From: Micromonospora sp. NBC_01796
GTDB taxonomy: Bacteria; Actinomycetota; Actinomycetes; Mycobacteriales; Micromonosporaceae
Assembly (NCBI RefSeq): GCF_035917455.1
Contig: NZ_CP109078.1
Coordinates: 6,122,001-6,186,000, forward strand
DNA: 64,000 nt
Direction: 5' to 3'
Within the stretch, counting starts at the first letter, position 1. The number at the start of each line of letters is the position of its first letter. The position numbers were made by a program, and so were the translations under genes. Below, one piece after another: positions 9,316 to 16,154 of the stretch. Below the pieces are notes generated by a model. The model was not told where the DNA came from. It worked only from the letters and a program-made list of their open reading frames with translations, and did no database searches.

Positions 9316-9696
9316 GTGGCGTGTCGCATCACCGAACTGGTCCTGGACGCACGTGATCCCGAACTGCTGGCACGGTTCTGGTGCGAGGTACTGGGCTATG
9401 TCGAGCTGGAACGCGACGGAGCAGACATCGAGATCGGGCCGGCCGACGTCGGCTTCGGTGGCGCCCAGCCCACGATCGTCCTGAGCCAGACCGACGAGCC
9501 CAAGGCCGGCAAGCTGCGTCTGCACATCGATGTGAATGCCACCGACCGGGAACAGGACGAGGAGTTGGAGCGGTTGCTCGCGGCCGGTGCCCGCCGAGTC
9601 GATGTCGGGCAGACCGGCGCCGAGTCATGGCACGTGCTCGCGGATCCGGAAGGCAACGAATTCTGCCTCCTGCGACGACGGGTACCAGGGGTGTAG
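9316..9696 (+). CDS. VOC-family (glyoxalase-like) protein
   Basis: 126 residues from GTG 9316. It follows the single-chain vicinal-oxygen-chelate layout: a first beta-alpha-beta unit (ITELVLDARDPELLARFW), the ELERDGADIEIGP strand, a second unit beginning LRLHIDVNA, and the closing HVLADPEGNEFCLL strand. The His in LHIDV and the Glu in GNEFCL are the usual metal-ligand positions. It resembles the glyoxalase_6 group, whose members include bleomycin-resistance-like and uncharacterised proteins, so no substrate can be assigned. The ribosome binding site is weak. It is convergent with the HflX-like gene. Confidence 0.8.
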   Translation: MACRITELVLDARDPELLARFWCEVLGYVELERDGADIEIGPADVGFGGAQPTIVLSQTDEPKAGKLRLHIDVNATDREQDEELERLLAAGARRVDVGQTGAESWHVLADPEGNEFCLLRRRVPGV

Positions 9697-9731
9697 CCGA
9701 TCAATCGCCCGCCCCCGCCGGTTCGTGAGCG

Positions 9732-10112
9732 TCAGGAGAAGAGTTCCGTACCGCTGACCACGATGCACCCGAACATGTCACCGAGGACAGCCTGTTGATG
9801 CTTGCTCAGTGGGTTGACGAAAACCGCCACACCGACCCCGGCAGCTCGACAGACCTGGGCGATCTCGCGCGCCTTGCCGGAGCTGAGCAGCGTCCGCCGC
9901 GAGAACGGAAGGGTCATCTTGGCCGCACCGCCTCGCGAGACGCCCCGCCGCTGCACATGCCGGCCGACCACTCGGCCACCATGTGCCGCTACGGAAGCCG
10001 CCAGCAGGTCGAGCTTCGCTCCGGATTCCCTGTCCTTCGCCGAGAACAGACCTACGAGCACCACGTCGGCACCCGCCAACACGGCGGTCGGCCCGTTCTG
10101 ATTACCCCGCAC
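9732..10112 (-). CDS. Stand-alone HflX N-terminal domain protein
   Basis: 126 residues from GTG 10112. The sequence matches the N-terminal GTP-binding-associated domain of HflX: DVVLVGLFS, then LAASVAAHGGRVVGRHVQRRG, the RRTLLSSGKAREIA block and VFVNPLSKHQQAVL. In HflX this domain contacts the ribosome and is followed by a linker and a GTPase. Here the frame stops right after it, with no G1-G5 motifs in this frame or downstream. Stand-alone versions may exist as genuine proteins in actinobacteria; alternatively it is a truncated hflX. The conserved motifs are intact, which favours a functional small protein. Confidence 0.7.
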   Translation of the reverse strand: MRGNQNGPTAVLAGADVVLVGLFSAKDRESGAKLDLLAASVAAHGGRVVGRHVQRRGVSRGGAAKMTLPFSRRTLLSSGKAREIAQVCRAAGVGVAVFVNPLSKHQQAVLGDMFGCIVVSGTELFS

Positions 10113-10134
10113 CGCGCCATGGTGCCAGACACGT

Positions 10135-10272
10135 GACTCCTACGACGGCGGGTTCGGGCCGGATCCGGATCTGTGGGAGCAGGGCCACTGCGCCCGGTGT
10201 GGCGTCGAAATCACCTCCACCGCGAAGCGCGCATTCTGCGCCATCTGCGGCGAACTCTGCACCCTCACCTGA
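10135..10272 (+). pseudogene. Zinc-ribbon-like fragment without a start codon
   Basis: The frame 10102-10272 encodes an end resembling a small zinc-ribbon: HCARCGVEIT, AFCAICGELC, stop. It has four or five Cys in CxxC pairs and an acidic lead-in (DPDLWEQGH). No ATG, GTG or TTG lies in frame after the preceding stop at 10099. Either it is the 3' remnant of a gene, or a frameshift separates it from its start. The coding look is real but the length is small, so this is tentative. Confidence 0.35.
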
Positions 10273-10356
10273 TCCGAGCCCCACCGGCGTTGTCGGATGC
10301 CCATCGGTCGATCGGGTCGGGCGTTCGGCGGCGGCCGGGTTGTCCCAGTGGAGCCG

Positions 10357-12150
10357 TCAGGCGGCCAGCATCGCGTACCGGCCGTTGGTGTCGATGAGCG
10401 TGTCGTGGGTGCCGCGCTCCACGATCCGTCCGTGGTCGAGCACCGCGATCTGGTCGGCGTCGCGCACGGTGGAGAGCCGGTGCGCGATGGTGATCGTCGT
10501 ACGTCCCTCGGCGAGGACGTCGAACGCACGCTGCACGGCCCGTTCGGTCTCGGTGTCCAGGGCGCTGGTCGCCTCGTCGAGGATCAGGACACGCGGGTCG
10601 CGCAGCAGCGTGCGGGCAATGGCCAGGCGCTGCTTCTCACCGCCGGAGAACCGGTGTCCCCGCGAGCCGACCATCGTGTCGTACCCGTCGGGCAGTCCGG
10701 CGATCAGGTCGTGGATCTGCGCGGCGCGGGCGGCGGCCTCGATCTCGGCGTCGGTGGCCTCCGGCCGGGCATAGCGCAGGTTCTCCCGCACTGTCGTGTG
10801 CAGCAGGTACGTCTCCTGGCTGACCACACCGACGATCGCGGCCAGGTCGGCCAGGCGCAGGTCGCGCAGGTCGATGCCGTCGACGGTGACCCGGCCGCTG
10901 CTCGGGTCGTGCAACCGGCTGACCAGCGCGGCGAGGGTGCTCTTACCGGAACCGGTCTCGCCGACCAGGGCCAGGCTGGTGCCGGGGGGCACGTCCAGGG
11001 TGACCCCGGTGACCGCGGCGGTGTTGCTGCCCTGATAGCTGAAGCCGACCTCGTCCAGGCGCAGGTGGCCGCGGACCCGGCGCGGGTCGATGCCGACCGG
11101 TTCGGCCGGGTCGGCCACCTCGACCGGGAGGTCCAGGTATTCGAAGATCCGGGCGAAGAGGGCCAGTGACGCGGTCAGCGAGACGCCCACGTTCAGCAGG
11201 CCCATCAGCGGGCGGAACAGCCCGCCCTGCAACGTGGTGAAGGCGACCAGGGTGCCGATGCTCAGCGTGCCGGCGGTGCCGGGCAGGCCGGCGCTGAGGT
11301 AGATGATCGCGGGGATGGCGGCGAAGATGACGCTCATCGAGGCCATCCGCCACCGGCCGGCGAGTTCGCTGCGCAGTTCCAGGTCGACCAGGCGGGCGGA
11401 GGAGGCGTTGAACCGCTCGATCAGCGTCGGCCCGGTTCCGAGGGTCTTGGCGAGCTGTACGCCACTGATCGACAACCCCTCCTCGACGGTGACGTTGAGG
11501 TCGGCCAGTTCGCGCTGGCGTTTCGCGGTGATCTCGCGGCGCAGCCGGGCGACCCGGCGGGTCAGCCAGATCGCGGGGGGAAGTACGAGCAGCGAGACCA
11601 GGGAGAGGCGCCAGGAGAGGGCGACCATGGCGACCGCGGTGGCGACGACCGTGGTCAGGTTGGACGCGATGCCGGTGGCTGTGGAGGTGACCACCGACTG
11701 CATGCCACCGATGTCGTTGGTGATCCGGGACTGCACCTCGCCGGTGCGGGTACGGGTGAAGAACGCCAGCGACTGCCGCTGGAGGTGGCCGAACACGTCG
11801 GTGCGTAGCTGGTGCAGGACCTCCTGCCCGACCCGGGTGGAGATCCAGGTCTGCAGGACGCCGAGGACCGAGGTGACGGCGGCCACCCCGACCATGCCGA
11901 GGACCAGCCAGACGAGCAGCGTCAGGTCGCGCTCCGGGAGGGCTTGGTCGATCACGTGCCGGAGCAGGAAGGGCGAGGCCATCGCGATGATCGAGGCGGC
12001 CACGATGATCGCGGTGACCATGGCGAGCGCGGCCCGGTGCCGGGTGAACAGCCCGCCGATGCGGCGCAGTGACACCTGGCGGGCCTGCGTCTTCTCGGCG
12101 GCGCTGACGGTGTGGGGGCCGCGGTCGCGGCCGGAGGGGGTGGGTTCCAA
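10357..12150 (-). CDS. ABC-type exporter, fused permease and ATPase
   Basis: 597 residues: a type I exporter half-transporter that would act as a dimer in the cytoplasmic membrane. Residues about 35-330 hold six transmembrane helices, starting MVTAIIVAASIIAMASPF. The nucleotide-binding domain has Walker A GETGSGKST, the Q-loop VVSQETYLLH, signature FSGGEKQRLA, Walker B VLILDEATSALD and the switch IAHRLST. The signature reads FSGGE instead of LSGGQ, a common exporter variant. The gene is divergent from a MarR regulator and an operator-like palindrome lies between them, so drug or metabolite efflux under MarR control is likely. The substrate is unknown. Confidence 0.92.
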   Translation of the reverse strand: MEPTPSGRDRGPHTVSAAEKTQARQVSLRRIGGLFTRHRAALAMVTAIIVAASIIAMASPFLLRHVIDQALPERDLTLLVWLVLGMVGVAAVTSVLGVLQTWISTRVGQEVLHQLRTDVFGHLQRQSLAFFTRTRTGEVQSRITNDIGGMQSVVTSTATGIASNLTTVVATAVAMVALSWRLSLVSLLVLPPAIWLTRRVARLRREITAKRQRELADLNVTVEEGLSISGVQLAKTLGTGPTLIERFNASSARLVDLELRSELAGRWRMASMSVIFAAIPAIIYLSAGLPGTAGTLSIGTLVAFTTLQGGLFRPLMGLLNVGVSLTASLALFARIFEYLDLPVEVADPAEPVGIDPRRVRGHLRLDEVGFSYQGSNTAAVTGVTLDVPPGTSLALVGETGSGKSTLAALVSRLHDPSSGRVTVDGIDLRDLRLADLAAIVGVVSQETYLLHTTVRENLRYARPEATDAEIEAAARAAQIHDLIAGLPDGYDTMVGSRGHRFSGGEKQRLAIARTLLRDPRVLILDEATSALDTETERAVQRAFDVLAEGRTTITIAHRLSTVRDADQIAVLDHGRIVERGTHDTLIDTNGRYAMLAA

Positions 12151-12183
12151 GGGGATCTGCCCTTCGTCGGGGATATTACTGAG

Positions 12184-12204
12184 GTTGCCTCATCATGAGG
12201 TAAC
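12184..12204. promoter_or_regulatory. Probable MarR operator between exporter and marR
   Basis: GTTGCCTCA-TCA-TGAGGTAAC: 9-bp arms with one mismatch and a 3-base spacer, in the 81-bp gap between the divergent ABC exporter and MarR genes. Size and position fit a MarR dimer site repressing both promoters. Confidence 0.65.
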
Positions 12205-12231
12205 AACCGCACCCCCTGCTACCGTATTCCC

Positions 12232-12702
12232 GTGACCGAGGCGGACGGCATTCCCGTGACCGGGGTGGACGATATTCCTGCGCGAGAGGCGGGCGGTGAC
12301 GACGAAACCCTGGTGGAGGCGTTCTGGGGGGTGGCGCGCCGGCTGCGGCGGAGCAGCCGGGAGGCGCTGGAACCGTGGGACATCAACCCGAGCCAGGCCC
12401 GTGCGCTCGGTGTCCTCGCCCGGCACGGCATGCTGCGGCTCAGCGCCCTCGCCGAACACCTGCGCATCGCGCCGCGCTCGGCCACCGAGGTGGTCGACGA
12501 CCTGCAGGCCCGGGGCCTGGTGGAACGCCGCCCCGATCCGGGCGACCGACGCGCCACCCTGGTCGCGCTGACCGGGGAGGGCAGCCGCATCGGCGCTGCG
12601 ATCAGGGCCGCCCGGCGGGCCGAGGCGGAACGGCTCTTCGCCGACCTCGACGAGGCCGACCGTGACCAACTCGCCCGGATCCTGCGTACCCTGGGTGGTT
12701 GA
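12232..12702 (+). CDS. MarR-family transcriptional regulator
   Basis: 156 residues from GTG 12232. The winged-helix core is clear: PSQARALGVLARHGMLRLSALAEHL, recognition helix RSATEVVDDLQARGLVERRPDPGDRRA, and the dimerisation helices at both ends (motifs quoted in part; key residues D-R in DPGDRR of the wing). MarR proteins are ligand-releasable repressors, usually of the neighbouring exporter. A second GTG at 12256 lies in an imperfect 24-base duplication of the first start region, so translation could begin at either. It is divergent from the ABC exporter, with a palindrome at 12184-12204 between them. Confidence 0.9.
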   Translation: MTEADGIPVTGVDDIPAREAGGDDETLVEAFWGVARRLRRSSREALEPWDINPSQARALGVLARHGMLRLSALAEHLRIAPRSATEVVDDLQARGLVERRPDPGDRRATLVALTGEGSRIGAAIRAARRAEAERLFADLDEADRDQLARILRTLGG

Positions 12703-13037
12703 TCCGATATATGCCGTGATGGCGGGGGAAGTCCCGGTTTAGTCGCTTCTGCCGGGGGTATGGCGCGCAGGTGCAGGGACCTTTCGCAAAGAGTTACCCG
12801 GGGGCAGTGGTCCTCGTGGTCTGTTCCCTGGTCCCGTACCTGGTCCTGACGGTGGCGGTGCTCTCGCTCGGAGAGATCATCTCCACCAGCCTCGCCATCT
12901 CCCGCCCCACGCTGCAGGTGACCGCCCGGCCGCCGGTGGACGTGATTCGGCGACAATCCTCTAGTGGTAAACGTCGATAGATGGTATGAATTGTCCAAGC
13001 TTCTCCGCAAGTAAGAGATTCTCCTACGGAGGCTCGG
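12703..13037. other. Gap between marR and DUF1906 gene
   Basis: 335 bases holding one decayed MFS start (12771-12980) and the promoter region of the downstream secreted protein. The stretch 12960-13030 is noticeably richer in A and T than its surroundings, as expected for a promoter. No other gene or RNA is supported. Confidence 0.5.
12771..12980 (+). pseudogene. Remnant of an MFS transporter N-terminus
   Basis: From GTG 12771 about 45 codons read like the start of an MFS permease: FAKSYPGAVVLVVCSLVPYL, a hydrophobic first helix, then EIISTSLAIS. After about base 12920 the frame turns into an Arg/Pro-rich sequence and stops at 12980. No further transmembrane segments follow in any frame. It looks like a gene of which only the first helix survives. 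Confidence 0.45.
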
Positions 13038-14801
13038 ATGAACAGAATCATGGCAGGCCTGGCCGCCCTCCTGTTCACCATCGCCGGCTCATCGGTGGCC
13101 CCCGTGCCGGTACGGGCGGCCGTTGCGGAAAATTCGTCCACGTCGGAGGACCTCCGCACGGTGGGTTACCGGGGCTATCGCGTGACGGTCCCGCAGACCT
13201 GGCGGATCGTCGACCTGACCGACAACCAGGACGCCTGCGTCCGGTTCGACCTGCCCACGGTCTACCTGGGACACCCGGGCGACGGATCGTCGTGCCCCGC
13301 CCACCTCGTCGGTCGTACCGCTGGGCTGGTCGTCGAACCGCTCGAGGCCGTACCGGTGGATCGTCTCCCGCCGGACACCGCCACCACGGCGCCGGGCACG
13401 GCGGCCCCGAGCGCCCCGTGGTCCCGCGACGACTCCCTCCGGTTCGCGGTGCGTGACGCGGGCGTGCTCGTCACGGCGGCGCACACCCCGGTGACCGAAC
13501 CCCTGGTCCGCAGGATCCTGGCCACCGCGACCCTCGGCCCGGACGCGAAGCCGGCGGCACCGACGGCACTGCCCGGCACCGGCTCGGCGCCGGGGGCGGG
13601 GACCCGGCGAACACCGCTGGTCGCGGCCGGTCCGCAGCCGGGCACCTACACCGGCAGGGGCTTCGACACGTGTACGGCGCCGTCCCAGTCGACCATGGAC
13701 ACCTGGCGAGCCAGTTCGCCCTACCGTGCGGTCGGCGTCTACATCAGCGGCGCCAACCGGTCCTGCGCCCAGCCGAACCTGACCGCGAACTGGGTGAGCA
13801 ACCAGACCGCGAACGGCTGGCGCCTGATCCCGATCGAGCTCGGCCGCCAGGCCCCCTGCTCCACCCGTTACTCGCTGCTGATGTCGAGCGACCCGACCAC
13901 CGCGCGAGCACAGGGCTCGACCGCGGCGACCAGCGCGGTAGGCGCCGCGCAGGCGTTGGGCATCCCCGCCGGCAGCGCGATCTACAACGACATCGAGGCC
14001 TACCCGTCGAACGCGTCCTGCCGGGCCGCGGTCCTCTCCTTCCTCTCCGGCTGGACGAACACCCTCCACGCGTACGGGTACCTCGCGGGCGTGTACTCCA
14101 GCGGGGCGTCCGGCATCACGGACGTCGCCGGTGCGTACGACGATCCTTCCTACACCCGGGTGGACCACATCTGGTTCGCCTGGTGGAACAACGTGGCGAA
14201 CACCGACGCCGGACCGTACGTGCCGGCGGCGTACTGGGCCGACCACCAACGACTGCACCAGTACGCCGGGGACGTCTACGAGACCTGGGGCGGTGTGCAG
14301 ATCCGAATCGACCGCAACTACCTCGACGTCTCGACCGGCGCGGATCCGCCGGCCTGGAGCAGCACCGTCGACAACACCACCTCGGGCCGGTTCACCGCGA
14401 GCGCGAACTGGGGCACGTCCAGCTACTCCGGCCAGCGGTTCGGTGCCGACTACCGGTTCGCGAACCCGACCCCGACCAGCGATGTCGCCTGGTACCGGGT
14501 CGCCATCCCGGAGACCGCCACGTACGAGGTCGCGGTCTGGTACCCGGCGAACCCGGAATACAACGACTCGACCCCGTACATCGTCGCCGCCACCGGGGGC
14601 AACCGGACGGTACGGGTCGACCAGCGCGTCAACGGTGGTCAGTGGGTGCCGCTCGGCGTGTTCACGCTGGCCGCCGGCGACGCCAACCGGGTGGGAGTGA
14701 GCCGGTGGACCGCCGGCACCGGTTATGTCATGGCCGACGCGGTCCGGATCACCCGCCGGGTCACCACGATCACCACGTCCGGCGCCGTGTCGCTGCGGTA
14801 G
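13038..14801 (+). CDS. Secreted DUF1906 (glycoside-hydrolase-like) protein with golvesin-type C-terminal domain
   Basis: 587 residues with a Sec signal peptide (hydrophobic segment AGLAALLFTIAGSS, cleavage near VRA-AV). A lead domain follows at about 40-165. The DUF1906/Rv2525c-like TIM-barrel domain spans about 200-435: GRGFDTCTAPS at its start, AVGVYISGANRSC, and SAIYNDIEAY with acidic residues where GH25-like enzymes have catalytic acids. The C-terminal 130 residues (GRFTASANWGTSS to GYVMADAVRITRR) match the golvesin C-terminal-like domain. The protein probably acts on peptidoglycan or another glycan outside the cell; activity is inferred. GGAGG precedes the ATG. Confidence 0.88.
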   Translation: MNRIMAGLAALLFTIAGSSVAPVPVRAAVAENSSTSEDLRTVGYRGYRVTVPQTWRIVDLTDNQDACVRFDLPTVYLGHPGDGSSCPAHLVGRTAGLVVEPLEAVPVDRLPPDTATTAPGTAAPSAPWSRDDSLRFAVRDAGVLVTAAHTPVTEPLVRRILATATLGPDAKPAAPTALPGTGSAPGAGTRRTPLVAAGPQPGTYTGRGFDTCTAPSQSTMDTWRASSPYRAVGVYISGANRSCAQPNLTANWVSNQTANGWRLIPIELGRQAPCSTRYSLLMSSDPTTARAQGSTAATSAVGAAQALGIPAGSAIYNDIEAYPSNASCRAAVLSFLSGWTNTLHAYGYLAGVYSSGASGITDVAGAYDDPSYTRVDHIWFAWWNNVANTDAGPYVPAAYWADHQRLHQYAGDVYETWGGVQIRIDRNYLDVSTGADPPAWSSTVDNTTSGRFTASANWGTSSYSGQRFGADYRFANPTPTSDVAWYRVAIPETATYEVAVWYPANPEYNDSTPYIVAATGGNRTVRVDQRVNGGQWVPLGVFTLAAGDANRVGVSRWTAGTGYVMADAVRITRRVTTITTSGAVSLR

Positions 14802-14930
14802 TCACGGCGCCGCCCGCCGGGGCACGGCGTACCGCCTCGGGGCGGCCGAGCCGGCCGGGACGCGGATCGATCTGTTGGTGTGGGCGTGGTGAGGACCGCG
14901 GGTCGAACGACAGCAGTGCACAGTGTGTGC

Positions 14931-15944
14931 ATGACGTATGACGGTAAGCAGGTGCCCGACCACCTGCTGATCAACATCGAGCAGCGAGACGACCCGATAT
15001 CGGCGGTTTCCGAGGACGACGCGCGCCGCCGCTCGGTTGCCTATCCCAAGCTGATGTGGGGGGCACCAATCTTCGGTCGGGCCGAGGAGGTCGATGGCCG
15101 GTGGCGGATCCTCAGCCTCATCGGCGACGAGCCGCAGGGCACCCGGGACGGTCTCGGTTCCCACTTCCGGCGGCTGCTCAGCGAGACGCCGGACACCGCC
15201 GAGAACGCGGCCGAGCGGAAGGAGTACGAGGCGGCGATCCGGTTGCTCGACTGGGAGGTGGTCAACGACCTCACGGTCAACGGCCGGCGCTACCGGATCA
15301 TCCGTGCCCAGCCCTTCCTGCGGATGGGACCGGACGGGCCCGAGCCACCCCGCCCCAGCGACCCGGATCCCCGCCCGGCCGGCAGGACGGGCTCGTCGGG
15401 ATCGCAGATGGAGGGATTTGTCATCGATCCGGTCGCGACCACCGGCCTTTCCGACGGAATTCTGCGGATGGAACTCGTTCCCGCCTTCTACAAGAAGGGG
15501 GGAATCGTCCCCGACGACGTACGGGAGGACTCCCGGCGGGCGTTGGCCACCCATCCGAACGTGGTCCTGCTACCGGTCGGCTTCACCATCGGCGAGTACG
15601 TCGACGGCAGGTGGCGACCCCGGTCGTTCTCCACGTACCCGACGCCGCAGGCGGCTCGGGAGTCGGCGTCCTTCAACTTCAGTGACATCGTCCCGCACGA
15701 GAACGCGTCGTTCGAGGAGATCAGGGCTGCGTACAACCGTGCTCTGGAGGAGTTCGAGGCGCCCCGCACCGACGAGTTCGAGCTGAAGGGTGTCCGCTGC
15801 CGGGTGACCCGGGTCGAGTGCTTCGTACGGGTCGGCCCGGACGGCCCCGAGACGCCCCGCCCCTCGGACTGGGACCCGGAGCCGCCACCCGAGCTGCACT
15901 TCCAGCAACTGCGTGCGGAGGGCAGGATGCCCGAACTGGAGTGA
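14931..15944 (+). CDS. DUF5954 family protein
   Basis: 337 residues from ATG 14931 (an in-frame upstream start at 14880 lacks support). The sequence matches the actinobacterial DUF5954 family, of unknown function. It is internally duplicated: the end of the first half (RYRIIRAQPFLRMGPDGPEP, then PRPSDPDP) is repeated at the end of the second half (RCRVTRVECFVRVGPDGPET, then PRPSDWDPEPP). Each half therefore seems to be one alpha/beta unit ending in an acidic, Pro-rich tail. It has no signal peptide or membrane segment and so is cytoplasmic. No catalytic motif is recognised. It runs towards the NB-ARC regulator, which is on the other strand. Confidence 0.72.
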   Translation: MTYDGKQVPDHLLINIEQRDDPISAVSEDDARRRSVAYPKLMWGAPIFGRAEEVDGRWRILSLIGDEPQGTRDGLGSHFRRLLSETPDTAENAAERKEYEAAIRLLDWEVVNDLTVNGRRYRIIRAQPFLRMGPDGPEPPRPSDPDPRPAGRTGSSGSQMEGFVIDPVATTGLSDGILRMELVPAFYKKGGIVPDDVREDSRRALATHPNVVLLPVGFTIGEYVDGRWRPRSFSTYPTPQAARESASFNFSDIVPHENASFEEIRAAYNRALEEFEAPRTDEFELKGVRCRVTRVECFVRVGPDGPETPRPSDWDPEPPPELHFQQLRAEGRMPELE

Positions 15945-16154
15945 CCCGTACCTGCCGCGGTGGACAGGTCAGCGGCCCGGTCCAGCCTGCGGCGCCGATC
16001 CGCGCCGGTATCGGTGCCGGTGCGGAATCGCGGAGGGCGCGGCCGGGCGGTCGCCGGACGGCCACGGGGGCCGTCGCAGCGGGCCGCCCGGCCCGGCCTC
16101 AACCGATCGCGGTACGGAGTGCCGGACGTCCCGGCGCGATCCCGGAGATCGACA

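Noticed and set aside
12771-13037. Possible cyclic-di-AMP (ydaO-type) riboswitch before the secreted DUF1906 gene
   Set aside because: Some G-rich stretches look similar, but the conserved paired elements of that class cannot be assembled, and the stretch reads as an MFS remnant instead.
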